DNA from: Shinisaurus crocodilurus
Taxonomy: Eukaryota > Chordata > Lepidosauria > Squamata > Shinisauridae
Direction of reading: 5' to 3'
Assembly (NCBI GenBank): GCA_021292165.1
Contig: CM037878.1
Span: 288,906,971-288,970,970 of the forward strand
DNA: 64,000 nt
Part shown: in pieces, positions 7,042 to 16,293 of the stretch
Position numbering within the stretch: the stretch's first letter is position 1
How the letters are laid out: each line of letters opens with the position of its first letter
The notes under the pieces: model-generated
What the model was told of the DNA's origin: nothing
Database searches by the model: none
Seen by the model: the letters and a program-made list of their open reading frames with translations, nothing else
Made by a program: the position numbers and the translations under genes

Positions 7042-9870
7042 TCAGATGGTGACCGAAGACAGGACCGCTCTGCCGAATGCGTTCTGCTCTCTGGCTCGAA
7101 CATCGAGGCGGTAATGCTGGATGAAAGTAGAGGGGGTAGACCAGGTCGCCGCCCTACATAAGTCCAGTAAAGGAATGCCTTTTCCGAAGGCTGTCGAGGT
7201 CGATAGCGCCCTGGTTGAATGGGCTATTACGGACCCTGGTAGAGAACGTCCAGCTAATTGGTAGGCAAGTTCGATAGTGTCTACTATCCAAGAGGATAGT
7301 CTTTGCTTGGATACAGAGAGGCCCAATTTTGGGGGGCCGTAGCACACAAAAAGTTGATTGGTCTTCCTTATCGATTCCGTACGGGCTTTGTAGAATAGTA
7401 GGGCCCGTCGGACGTCGAGGCTGTGCATCGACCTCTCGATCGTTGACAATGGGGATGGAAAGAACGTTGGTAGAATAATGTCCTGTCCTAGGTGAAATTC
7501 TGACACCATCTTCGGTAAGAAAGTTATGTCATGTCTTAGGACGACTTTATCTTTGTGGAAGATTGTGTAAGGTGGGTCCACTCGGAGAGCGTGCAGTTCA
7601 CTCACTCTTCTTGCCGAAGTAATCGCTATTAAGAATAGCGTTTTGAACGATACCAGCCGCAGGTCCGCTTTAGCCATGGGCTCGAACGGTGGCTTTGTCA
7701 GAGCATTCAGGACCAAGGGTAAATCCCAACCTGGGACTATGTTGCGGACTGGAGGTCGAAGATTTTTAAGCCCCTTTAAAAATTGTTTGATTAATGGATG
7801 TACAAATAAGGACGTCCCCGTTGAGGCAGTTCTGTGCGCTGTCAGAGCTGCTAAATAGACTTTGATTGATGAGAATTTCAGGCCACGGGTCATTAGCGAG
7901 TGGAGGAAATCGAGAACGGTCGAGATCGAGCAAGTCATTGGGTCTTTGCCTAAAGGTGAGACGAAATTAAGAAAGGCAGTCCATTTCCTGGCGTAGGAGA
8001 GCCTTGTGGAAGGCTTCCTTGCTGCTAAAAGGATCTCCTTCACCGCGTCCGATAGGTCTGTATCTGCTGCTATCTGATTCTCCAGGCCATTAGGTTTAGA
8101 GAACGTAGGTTGGGGTGAAACACCTTGCCTTTGTGTTGTGTCAGTAGATTGTCTTGTAGTGGTAATGGGAGATAATCTCCCTGTGAGAGGTTGAGCAGGT
8201 GTGCAAACCAAGGTTGACGCGGCCACCGCGGGCATACTAGGATGCAATTGGTTCCGTCCCGAGCTATCTTGGCGATCACACGTGTAAGAAGTGGGATTGG
8301 GGGGAATAGGTAGTAGAAGTCGCCGCTCCAGGTCATCAGGAAAGCATCGGTGATCGAATTCGGGTCCGAGGCTGCCCTGCTGCAGAACATGGGGCATCTT
8401 GTGTTTTCGCTGGTGGCGAATAGGTCTATCCTCGGATGACCCCAGCGTTGGAACAATGAGTTGGTCACTTTCCTGTCCAGCGTCCATTCGTGCGATTGCA
8501 TCGACACGCGACTCAAAGTGTCTGCAAGTACATTGGACTTTCCTGCGATGTGGATCGCTACAAAGGACATTCCTCGAAGTAGAGCCCATTCGTATAGCTG
8601 CATGGTCAGTCTTGTGAGGCGCATCGATCTCGTGCCGCCCTGTTTGTTTATGTACGCGACCACCGTAGTGTTGTCGGTCACGACTTGGATGTGGCAGTTC
8701 GAGAGATATTGCTCTAGGGCTTGTAGTGCTTTCCAAACGGCCATCAGTTCTAGCCAGTTGATGTGTTTGGCGGCTTGTGTTGACGTCCATGTGCCTTGCA
8801 CGACGTGATCGCCTGAGTGGGCCCCCCATCCCAGCAACGATGCGTCCGTTGTCAATATGCGGTTCGGTGTCGGAGACTGGAACGGTATGCCCGCGTTCAG
8901 ATTCGACTCCTGTTGCCACCACCTCAAGGACTCTCTTACGGCTCGAGGAAGAAATAGTCGGACGGATGGTTTGTCTTTCTCTGGTTTGAACTCCTTGATG
9001 AACCATGTCTGAAGAGGCCGCATGCGAAGTCTCGCATATCGTACGACCGCAATTGTTGAGGCCATATGTCCTAGTAAGCGTTGAATCGTGTGAGCGGAGC
9101 ATATTGGCTGCTTCGAAATTCTTTTTGCGAGTGTCTTTACTTGGCGCACTCTGTCGCTTGGTAGATAAGCCCGACCTTCGAAGGCATTTAGCTTCGCGCC
9201 GATGTACTGTATCTCCCTTACTGGTTGAAGGACCGATTTCTCCACGTTCAGGCAGAGTCCCAGGTCCTCTAGGAGGTACAGGGTCTCTTCCAGTGCGTGC
9301 TGGAGCTCCCATTTTGATCGAGCCACTAGTAACCAGTCGTCCAGGTACGGGAAGACGGTGATGCCTCTCGCCCGAAGACTCGCACAAACCACAGCCATAC
9401 ACTTCGTGAATACCCTCGGCGCGGTGGAAAGTCCGAATGGAAGAACCACGAACTGGAAGGTGTCGTCTCCCACTCGGAACCGAAGGTATTTTTGGGTGTC
9501 CTCGTGGATGGCGATGTGGAAGTACGCATCCTTGAGGTCGATGGATGCAAACCAATCGTTCCTTCGGAGTAGTGGAAGAAGCGATTGGAGTGTGACCATG
9601 CGAAATCTCTTTGGTGGGATAAAGAGATTCACCGTGCGAAGGTCCAGGATCGGTCTGAGTCCTCCTCCTTTTTTCTTTACGATGAAGTACCTGGAGTACA
9701 GGCCGTCCTCCAAGCTCTCTGCGGGAACCGGTTGTATTGCTCCTTTCTGCAGGAGGTTTGACACCTCTTCTAGAAGCACTCGATTTGGACGGGTGGTCTT
9801 GATCCCGAGGAAAGGAGGAAGGACTCTGAACTCGATCCTGTATCCGTGCTCTATTATGCTCAACACCCAT
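7042..9870 (-). CDS. DIRS tyrosine recombinase (YR) reading frame
   Basis: The frame is open for 942 codons, but only the last ~340 (about 8070-7042) form the recombinase. These show an N-terminal core-binding part (STRLSYARKW, IKVYLAALTAH) and a catalytic part with TSARRVSELHAL (first Arg), AHSTRALSTS (HxxR, His about residue 884), a Trp at about 910 and the nucleophile in FIQHYRL (Tyr about 920). The four-residue signature is complete. In DIRS elements this enzyme inserts the circular DNA copy. The first ~600 codons overlap RT/RNase H in another frame and resemble no known domain. The real start is unknown and could be downstream, or reached by frameshift. Stop at 7042, 44 bases before the internal complementary region. 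Confidence 0.92.
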   Translation of the reverse strand: MGVEHNRARIQDRVQSPSSFPRDQDHPSKSSASRRGVKPPAERSNTTGSRRELGGRPVLQVLHRKEKRRRTQTDPGPSHGESLYPTKEISHGHTPIASSTTPKERLVCIHRPQGCVLPHRHPRGHPKIPSVPSGRRHLPVRGSSIRTFHRAEGIHEVYGCGLCESSGERHHRLPVPGRLVTSGSIKMGAPARTGRDPVPPRGPGTLPERGEIGPSTSKGDTVHRREAKCLRRSGLSTKRQSAPSKDTRKKNFEAANMLRSHDSTLTRTYGLNNCGRTICETSHAASSDMVHQGVQTRERQTIRPTISSSSRKRVLEVVATGVESERGHTVPVSDTEPHIDNGRIVAGMGGPLRRSRRARHMDVNTSRQTHQLARTDGRLESTTSPRAISLELPHPSRDRQHYGGRVHKQTGRHEIDAPHKTDHAAIRMGSTSRNVLCSDPHRRKVQCTCRHFESRVDAIARMDAGQESDQLIVPTLGSSEDRPIRHQRKHKMPHVLQQGSLGPEFDHRCFPDDLERRLLLPIPPNPTSYTCDRQDSSGRNQLHPSMPAVAASTLVCTPAQPLTGRLSPITTTRQSTDTTQRQGVSPQPTFSKPNGLENQIAADTDLSDAVKEILLAARKPSTRLSYARKWTAFLNFVSPLGKDPMTCSISTVLDFLHSLMTRGLKFSSIKVYLAALTAHRTASTGTSLFVHPLIKQFLKGLKNLRPPVRNIVPGWDLPLVLNALTKPPFEPMAKADLRLVSFKTLFLIAITSARRVSELHALRVDPPYTIFHKDKVVLRHDITFLPKMVSEFHLGQDIILPTFFPSPLSTIERSMHSLDVRRALLFYKARTESIRKTNQLFVCYGPPKLGLSVSKQRLSSWIVDTIELAYQLAGRSLPGSVIAHSTRALSTSTAFGKGIPLLDLCRAATWSTPSTFIQHYRLDVRAREQNAFGRAVLSSVTI

Positions 9871-10232
9871 CGATCCGTCGTGATGGTCCTCCAGGACCGG
9901 AGGTGTTGGTGGAGCCGGGAGCCGAAGAGAGGTGCATGAGGTGGTGGAGACGAGGCAATCGGTCTGCTGGTGTTGAGAGCAGGCTGGACTGGAGGAGACA
10001 AGTCGGTCGGGCCGGTGACGGAGTCAAAGGCGCCGTCGAGTGAAGTCGCCCCCCCTCCGCGAGCCCCTCGAGCGCTGTTGAGGGTACGAGCGTTGCTGTG
10101 CCTGAGGTTGTGGGGCTTGAGGCCGGCGATTCCCACCCCGATATTGTCCAGCTGGTTGATACTGGGAGGAGGGGTATGGGAATCGGGACCATCGTCTCGG
10201 CCTGAATTGTTGAGATGGGGGCTGGCGGACAA
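8070..10232 (-). CDS. DIRS reverse transcriptase / RNase H / methyltransferase-like polyprotein
   Basis: A 720-residue open frame. RT spans about 140-345 with LRPILDLRTVN, WFASIDLKDAYFHI, VVLPFGLSTAPRVF and the catalytic PYLDDW (296-300). RNase H spans about 455-575 with TTDASLLGWGAH (Asp463), WLELMAVW (Glu495), VVTDNTTVV (Asp520) and GKSNVLADTLSR (Asp571). Residues about 595-670 (RIDLFAT, YLFPPIPLL, CILVCPRWP) form the conserved block described in DIRS elements as a Dam-like methyltransferase. The role is copying element RNA into DNA. The first ~70 codons overlap the gag end, so expression may need frameshifting or reinitiation, and the methionine at 10,232 is only the most upstream one. All catalytic residues are present. 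Confidence 0.92.
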   Translation of the reverse strand: MSASPHLNNSGRDDGPDSHTPPPSINQLDNIGVGIAGLKPHNLRHSNARTLNSARGARGGGATSLDGAFDSVTGPTDLSPPVQPALNTSRPIASSPPPHAPLFGSRLHQHLRSWRTITTDRWVLSIIEHGYRIEFRVLPPFLGIKTTRPNRVLLEEVSNLLQKGAIQPVPAESLEDGLYSRYFIVKKKGGGLRPILDLRTVNLFIPPKRFRMVTLQSLLPLLRRNDWFASIDLKDAYFHIAIHEDTQKYLRFRVGDDTFQFVVLPFGLSTAPRVFTKCMAVVCASLRARGITVFPYLDDWLLVARSKWELQHALEETLYLLEDLGLCLNVEKSVLQPVREIQYIGAKLNAFEGRAYLPSDRVRQVKTLAKRISKQPICSAHTIQRLLGHMASTIAVVRYARLRMRPLQTWFIKEFKPEKDKPSVRLFLPRAVRESLRWWQQESNLNAGIPFQSPTPNRILTTDASLLGWGAHSGDHVVQGTWTSTQAAKHINWLELMAVWKALQALEQYLSNCHIQVVTDNTTVVAYINKQGGTRSMRLTRLTMQLYEWALLRGMSFVAIHIAGKSNVLADTLSRVSMQSHEWTLDRKVTNSLFQRWGHPRIDLFATSENTRCPMFCSRAASDPNSITDAFLMTWSGDFYYLFPPIPLLTRVIAKIARDGTNCILVCPRWPRQPWFAHLLNLSQGDYLPLPLQDNLLTQHKGKVFHPNLRSLNLMAWRIR

Positions 10233-12135
10233 GTCCCATCTTCTTGGCCGTCGCTAGAGCCTTTTGAGCGGAGTCGAGGGAGTCATCTGTGGTGGCGTTG
10301 AACAACCCTTCTCCGTCAAAAGGAAGGTCTTGTATCTTCGCTCTATCATCGGGAGTCAGATTGGTAGAGCGAAGCCAGGCGTGTCTCCTCAAAGCCACGG
10401 ATCCGATCATCGACCTAGCGTGGCTATCGACCTGGTGGCGGGCAGTATTCATCTGTAAAGCGCCGATACTGGTTGCTTCCTTGATGTACTGTGCCGCCAG
10501 GTCCCTTTTGTCGTCCGGCAGATAATCACAGAGGTCTCCCAGCTTCTCTGTGATGAACATCTGGTATCTAGCTAGTAGCGCCTCATAGTTAGATACCTTC
10601 AGTCCGAGGGAAGACGAGGAATAGATCCTACGGTTGTAAGAATCTAATGTCTTACCCTCTTTGTCTGCCGGCGTCGTGTGCTGTCTTCCCCCACGAGACT
10701 GCGCTGACCTAACTATGAGCGAGTTCGGGGTCGGATGGGAAAACAGGAATTTAGCTCCCTCCTCCTGGATTCTGTACATCGACTCCAGCCTCTTAGCTGT
10801 TGGTTTCGTAGAGGCCGGAGTTTTCCAGGTCTCCTGCACCGTCTCCAGCAGTGTTGGCAGGAAAGGAAGGAGCAGGTGGTTGGACTGTGTAGACTTCAGG
10901 ACCGCGTAGATGTCGTCCTTTGCTTTTCCTTTCGCGGTTTTCGCCTCCACTCCTAGAGCTGTCACCATCCGGCTGACATGCTCTGAGAAGCTGCCCATGT
11001 CCTCCGAAGGGGAGATCGCTTCCTTGGATTCCACCCGTGCATCTGGCGAGGTGGAATGGGAGGAGGAGGCCACTGAGTCCGAGTCCGATACGTACGCCGA
11101 TCCCGACGACGAACGAGTCGCGACGACAGGGGCGAGAATCGCCTGGGCAGTCGAGGTCGAGGCGGTCGGTTGGGCTACGGTCTCGACGGGTGCCCGGAAT
11201 ACGGTCGTACTCTGCCTTGGCGTAGGAGATCTAGACCTATGCCTGCGCTCTCGAGGTGGGGAGCGTCGGTGCCGGTAGTAATAATCGCGCCTTCTCCGGT
11301 CAGGTGAGTCTCGGGATCGTGATCTGTAGCTCCTAGATCTCGAGCCCGAATAATAGGAGCCCGACCACGATCTGTCATCACGGCGGTGGGAGTAGACGGA
11401 TCGGGAGGCAGAATCTCTCGAGGGCGAATCGCGGCTTCGGTACCGAGGGGAACGTGATGGACCGTGCGCCCTCCGCTCTTCCCTAGTATATGCTGCTGGA
11501 GGCGAGAGACGTGGTGGAGGACCCCTCGAGCCCGAACGGGGTCGCTCCATCGGTGGCGAGGCCACGATTTCTCCCTCCGACAGGGAGGTGGTTATAGTCG
11601 GCGGTTGCTTTATTGGGGTTTTCGAACCCGATTCTCGATCTCGAGGAGACGTCGTCGAGATCGGTGGAGACTGGGGGGCAATCGGTCCCGTAGCTCGATC
11701 TCGAGCCCCAGTCATCGCCGACATTAGTAGAGCCGTACGCTCTGAGACCTTCATGGCAGCTGAGGTAGAAGGCTCAGCGTCCTTGCCAGGTTTGTCCGCC
11801 ATTTTCTTTCTCAGGCGTTGTGCCTTATCTTTATGGGCCTTTTTCGCCAATTTTTTCGCCGCAGAAGTATCTTTTGCCGGCTTCTTGGCTGACTGGGATC
11901 CCCCAGGTCTCTCTTCCGGATCAGGCCCTTTAGCTGATAGAGACTGCTCCCACAGGAGAGCTCGCAGCTTAGTTTGGCGCTGTTTTCGGGCCTGTTTTGT
12001 AAAGGCCTGGCAGTCCTGGCAGGTCTCCATTTTATGGCCTTGCCCTAGGCAAAGCAAGCACAGCAGGTGCTTATCAGCGGGTGGGATTTTCGTCCCACAC
12101 CGCTGGCATTTTCTAAAAGGTGCCTTCAGAGGCAT
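10024..12135 (-). CDS. DIRS gag-like protein with zinc-binding cluster and RS-rich domain
   Basis: I place the start at 12,135 (MPLKAPFRKCQRCGTK), giving about 703 residues, because copy A begins with the same residues. An in-frame methionine at 12,429 would read through the poly-T/Lys tract and the terminal repeat, which is implausible. The N-terminus has a Cys/His cluster (CQRC, CLLC, GQGH, C, CQDC). A Lys-rich segment follows, then a long Arg-Ser-rich region (roughly residues 210-310, e.g. RSRSYRSRSRDSPDRRRRD) like an SR-protein domain. The C-terminal half (SEDMGSFSEH, KFLFSHPTPNSLIV, YLPDDKRDLAAQY, ALRRHAWLRSTN) is the most conserved versus copy A. The role is presumably particle or RNA binding, by analogy with retroelement Gag. 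Confidence 0.85.
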   Translation of the reverse strand: MPLKAPFRKCQRCGTKIPPADKHLLCLLCLGQGHKMETCQDCQAFTKQARKQRQTKLRALLWEQSLSAKGPDPEERPGGSQSAKKPAKDTSAAKKLAKKAHKDKAQRLRKKMADKPGKDAEPSTSAAMKVSERTALLMSAMTGARDRATGPIAPQSPPISTTSPRDRESGSKTPIKQPPTITTSLSEGEIVASPPMERPRSGSRGPPPRLSPPAAYTREERRAHGPSRSPRYRSRDSPSRDSASRSVYSHRRDDRSWSGSYYSGSRSRSYRSRSRDSPDRRRRDYYYRHRRSPPRERRHRSRSPTPRQSTTVFRAPVETVAQPTASTSTAQAILAPVVATRSSSGSAYVSDSDSVASSSHSTSPDARVESKEAISPSEDMGSFSEHVSRMVTALGVEAKTAKGKAKDDIYAVLKSTQSNHLLLPFLPTLLETVQETWKTPASTKPTAKRLESMYRIQEEGAKFLFSHPTPNSLIVRSAQSRGGRQHTTPADKEGKTLDSYNRRIYSSSSLGLKVSNYEALLARYQMFITEKLGDLCDYLPDDKRDLAAQYIKEATSIGALQMNTARHQVDSHARSMIGSVALRRHAWLRSTNLTPDDRAKIQDLPFDGEGLFNATTDDSLDSAQKALATAKKMGLVRQPPSQQFRPRRWSRFPYPSSQYQPAGQYRGGNRRPQAPQPQAQQRSYPQQRSRGSRRGGDFTRRRL

Positions 12136-12220
12136 AGTTAGAATAATAAAGAAGAGATTAGGAGATAGGTGGATGAGATCGGGGGAGAGATACGGGTATA
12201 GTAAGAGTTTTTTTGTAATA

Positions 12221-12243
12221 TTTTTTTTTTTTTTTTTTTTTTT
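12221..12243 (+). repeat. Poly-T tract in the DIRS copy B leader
   Basis: Twenty-three consecutive T on the plus strand (poly-A on the element's coding strand), between the gag start and the 5' terminal repeat. It could mark an old internal A-rich leader or simple slippage. Confidence 0.9.
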
Positions 12244-12390
12244 GAAAAAAGAAGATAGATTAGTCGAAGAAAGAGGAAGAGAGAGAAGATTTTGAAGTAA
12301 AAAGGTGATAGGAAAGGCTAACTCAGCTGATATACTACTCCGGAGAGAGGAGAGAAGAACCCGACGACTACACGCAATGGCGGTCGAAGA

Positions 12391-12545
12391 GGAACTGAGG
12401 AGATGGGCGGGAGCCGCGCTAAGGGACACGCGCGGGGGGAGGGGCTCCCGCCCAATTCACCTCAGCTTTAGAAGTTTCCCGAACGATCTCAGCGCAGGCG
12501 CAGAGAACCCATATGTGTGTGATGCACAGAGACCACGAAGAAGAA
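12391..12545. repeat. Right terminal region and inverted repeat of DIRS copy B (element 5' end)
   Basis: Bases 12,391-12,521 are the exact reverse complement of 6583-6713. The last 24 bases (GATGCACAG...CACGAAGAAGAA) differ from the left end and reappear inverted in the internal complementary region. Copies A and C end at the same motif. Confidence 0.93.
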
Positions 12546-13718
12546 CTCATCACTTTCAAATTTGCCCGTTTTTAATATGCTAATCTAACTTGTTTTTTAA
12601 AATTCTTTCTTGGCCTACCCATTTGGAGCTTTACATTGGAACGTTTGTGCTTTTAATCATTCTGGCAAGCTTTTCACTTTTTCCTTGACTCTGCTATTTA
12701 ACCATATGACTCCCCTTGCTTGTACCTTTTCTAATCTGTGTTCTTTCCTAAACAAAAATAAATATGATCGAGCAGCATTGTGAAAGCACCGCACACCAAA
12801 AAAGAACCCCAAGTGTTTTGCAAATTCCCCTTGAAACACATACAAATTGTATCTCAAATCATAGTTTCCTCCATCACATATGCTGTTAGTGGATATGTTT
12901 AAAAATAAACAGTAATAACTTAAGTATTCTAACTATGTCAGTCTAAAGCAAGAATTGAGTCACTTGAAAAAGATTCCTTTTAAAAGGGCTCCAGCTAAGG
13001 CAACCAACCATGAGGTTCTCTCAAAACAGAAAATGCCTCCTTTGTTTTTCCTACATTACTGAATACCCTACAGACTTGTAATCACTGCAGATGTGCTTGC
13101 ATTCAAATTCCAAAAGGTAATGATCTTTAACACCCCAGGATACAGAACTGTTAGGTGTCAAAACATGAGCAGAGGAAAATCTGTTTCAAAGTATCTTCCC
13201 TCTGAACTGCAAAGTCAGGGATGCTTCTTATGCAAAGGCAATTTTTTAAAAAAATACCTTAGATTGTATTCACATGCCAAACTGACCATAAGGTACTTGA
13301 AAAGAAAAGTGACCTTACAACTGGCATAAAAAACAAAACCTAAAATGATGACACTACCCTGCTTTCCACAGGTGGTAGCTGGTGATGTTGGAGGATTTCC
13401 TTATCCCCCCCCCCCCCCATATGGGTGGCAACCTTAACCCATCAGTGTAGGCTGTATGAAGTTCTTGCATTGTCCAACAAATTTTGAATTCCTTTGCAAG
13501 GCCATAAGCTTGCATAAATAAAGCATTGGAAGCTTTGACATTTTTCACTAATATACCGTACTTATGCTTAAAACTGCCTTAGAATAAATATTATAAAGGG
13601 TGTTATTGTAAATAAATTAAATTAACCTTCTTAAAAAAACAATGCTTCCTAATTCTAGCCTTACAGCAGAGACCTATTTAGGTTGCATTCTGAAAGCACG
13701 CATGTGTGCACACGCGTG

Positions 13719-13721
<3 letters not shown>
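12546..13721. other. No gene recognised
   Basis: AT-rich DNA right of DIRS copy B. I see only a run of 14 C at 13,405-13,418 and an A/T-rich segment around 13,560-13,650. No coding or repeat family identified. Confidence 0.6.

Positions 13722-13754
<33 letters not shown>
13722..13754. repeat. (CA)n microsatellite
   Basis: An uninterrupted CA run of about 16 units, preceded by an imperfect GTGTGCACACGCGTGCG alternating stretch. Confidence 0.9.
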
Positions 13755-13755
<1 letters not shown>

Positions 13756-14335
13756 TATTGGCTGCTGCTGCAACTCTTGGGTTTGTATCCAATGTTAGTC
13801 CTACTTAAATGAATGGGACTTAATTTAGACTAATATTGTACACTACCCTTGGTTTGCCCTGTACTTGGGCTCTAGCCTCATAACAGAGGAAAGTCTATAG
13901 GAGTTGTGAACCTACAAAGTAAACCAGGGATAGCCAATTGCAGACCCATAAACCACATTCTGCCTCAGCCTTGGCTTTCCTTGGCACATTACTCCCGAAT
14001 CTGGGGTGGTGGGGTAAGGAGAAAGTCATGTGCCAGTTGCTTACCTTAAAAGGTACCTCTCCCATGAGGAAATGAGAACTTGCCCCAAGGCCTTTGTGAC
14101 CAGAGGCCACTTGGGCAAACTTGCCTTTTGCAAAGGGAGTGGTGCCTGCTGGGTTGGACCTCTCATACACTGCTTTTAACCTGTTGGGGCTTAGCTAAGC
14201 ATATGTTAAATATCTTGAGCTTGGGGGGAACTGACATTTCCTGGCAAAGCTGTTGTAGGGAGAGGGTGATGACATGGTGTGTGTGTGTGTGTGTGTGCAC
14301 GCGCGCACAGCTATTTTGGAGGTAAATTGAATTAT
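13755..14335. other. Mostly unrecognised; weak interspersed-repeat trace and (GT)n
   Basis: 13,780-13,850 (TGTATCCAATGTTAGTCCTA ... GAATGGGACTTAA) resembles a short repeat phrase common in squamate DNA. A (GT)n stretch lies at 14,276-14,298. I see nothing else. Confidence 0.4.
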
Positions 14336-14470
14336 TTATTTATTTATTATATTTATGAATCGCCCATCTGGCCAGACATCCGGCCACTCTGAGCGATGTA
14401 CAATCCAATAAAATACAAGAGGGGAGGGGGAACACACACACACACACACACACAGTATAAAACACAATTG
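14336..14470 (-). mobile_element. LINE 3' end (L2-like), minus strand
   Basis: Reverse complement of the 3' end at 19,440-19,590: an internal GT/CA run, GTATTTTATTGGATTGTACATC, GCTCAGAGTGGCC, TGGCCAGATGGGC and a terminal TAAATAAATAAAT tail. Both copies contain the CA/GT run at the same place, so the microsatellite belongs to the family. Confidence 0.7.
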
Positions 14471-14504
14471 TAAAAAACATTTCAGCTGTGTAGGTAACAC
14501 TGAG

Positions 14505-14770
14505 GGAGTTTATTTATTACACTGCTATACTGCCCAACAGCCAAACCACTGTGGGCGGTTCACAACAATTAAAATAATAAAATACAGCACGATAAAACAG
14601 AACATTATTTTTAAATTTAAAACTACAGTATAAAAACAAAGTAAAAACCAGCAGCAGTGTAAAGATTTAAAAATACAGTAACAGATTTAAAGCAGCAAAA
14701 ACTAAAGAACTAAAATTCCTGGAAGAATAAGAAGATCTTCACCTGGCACTGAAGAGACCCCAATGTCCAG
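14505..14770 (-). mobile_element. LINE 3' end (L2-like), minus strand
   Basis: On the minus strand this ends with GTGAACCGCCCACAGTGG and a GGGCAGTATAGCAGTGTAATAAATAAA tail, typical of reptile L2-type LINE ends. The A-rich part upstream (14,570-14,700) fits a decayed 3' UTR. No coding sequence remains. Confidence 0.6.
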
Positions 14771-16208
14771 GTACACACCAATGTACCTCCGATACACACC
14801 AATGTCTCGTTTCCAGATCTTTCAAGTCTTTCGGTCTTGGTATGTGTATACACCAGGTAGGTAGATTTTTTATCTTTTGGGGAAGTACTCGAACAATGTA
14901 TATATAACAATGAATATACACCCTGGGGTCTATCTGTCCTGGGTGTCACTGCTTCTACAGTTCCCATTAAAAAAACTCCAAACTATAAAGAGGATGTCTC
15001 TTTAAAAGCAGCTTTAGCCAACAAGATATTCAATATACGAAATATACCAATACTACAAATACATTTTTGGTTTTTTTATCCATGCCAGTGGGGAGACTAG
15101 AAAGTTTGAAGCCTATAAAACCTACAAGTTTGTGTGTGCACATGCAAATATATAAGCATTTGTGAACTCAGGCCAGGAAGCTACAGTATTCCAACGTAAG
15201 ACAAACAAGAATCTGCAAAAATTGACATTACAGTAACATTACACTAAACATTTCTATAGCAGATTGTGTAAGAGAGATCTATGAAGCCATGATAATTACA
15301 ACTAGCTGATTACCGATGTACATGAGTCTTTTTAGAGCATGCACACACAGACATGTATTTTGGCACCAACCAGGATCCACATAGTTTGTCTCCTGATAAC
15401 ATCCATTCCCTTCCTGCCAAAACTGTGCTATAGTATCTTCATAGTTGTGAGACTCCAGTATAAAACTTGTTTGGCATTAAGCCTGGGTTAATAGAAGGAC
15501 CCATATTTTTTCTCTATTGTATCTCTGATTATCTGAACTAGTCTGCTCTGTTATTCTTAACTAAAAAGAAAAGACAAAATCTATATGCCTCAGAAAAGAT
15601 TTCTTAAACATTAATGAACCAATCTCCTTGTAAAAAGTGGTATTAAGTGGAATACACTGCAGCTCTTGGTGCCATGTCAAATCGCTTGTGTTACTTCAAA
15701 CTCTTCATTATCAAAGTACCAGGGCAGATTTTCTGGGCCTCATTACAGAAAAAACACACTGAATTGTGAGACACATTAAGACTATTTTAATTTAAGCTCT
15801 CTGAAATACTGAAATATCAGACAGATATGGTTGACTCACAAACATAATTATGTGACAACTGCATCATCAAGTGGTGACATGTACCATCATACAACACAGA
15901 CCACTTTGTTGCCTCAACATCTCCACAAACACAAATGCTTTCCAGTGAAGTCAGTTCACAAAGCGAGTTTTCAAGTGTAATCAAGTGATGTGAACCAGCC
16001 CATACATATGTGTGTTTGCGACTACATGTACAGAGAGAGCAGGAGAATGAATTAGCTTAAAATGAGATACAGAAAAGACTGGCTTCGAATCCTATCTAAA
16101 GATAAAACGGTCTTTCTATTTGGATTTCAACTTAATGTCTCAATGTAGTTCGAAAGTAATTAAATAATGCAATTGTAAAATGCACAAGAGCAAAATGATC
16201 GGTTTTGA
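14771..16208. other. No gene recognised
   Basis: AT-rich DNA without a frame or repeat family I can name. A GTACACACCAATGT block occurs twice near 14,772-14,805. Confidence 0.5.
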
Positions 16209-16293
16209 AGATCAACAGCATTGAACAGGGGGTTGGACTTGATGGCCTTATAGGCCCCTTCCAACTCTACTTTTCTATGATTCTATGATCATT
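16209..16293 (+). mobile_element. CR1 LINE 3' tail
   Basis: Short 5'-truncated CR1 copy: GGGGGTTGGACTTGATGGCC, GGCCCCTTCCAACTC and the CR1 terminal 8-bp-type repeat TTCTATGATTCTATGAT. Confidence 0.85.

Larger units (their letters stand above)
6531..12545 (-). mobile_element. DIRS-type retrotransposon, copy B, apparently complete
   Basis: A 6015-bp element transcribed leftward. It has terminal inverted repeats (6583-6713 and 12,391-12,521, 131 bp, identical by eye), an internal complementary region (6902-6998) next to the 3' end, and three long open frames: gag (12,135-10,024), RT/RNase H (10,232-8070) and tyrosine recombinase (stop at 7042). There is no LTR, integrase or protease. This is the known DIRS layout, in which the internal complementary region is thought to guide formation of a circular DNA and the recombinase integrates it without target duplication. 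I find no frameshift or premature stop in any domain, so the copy may be autonomous and recent. Confidence 0.93.

Noticed and set aside
12136..12429. N-terminal extension of copy B gag to the methionine at 12,429
   Set aside because: It would translate the terminal repeat and a poly-Lys run from the T tract. Copy A begins at the residue equivalent to 12,135.
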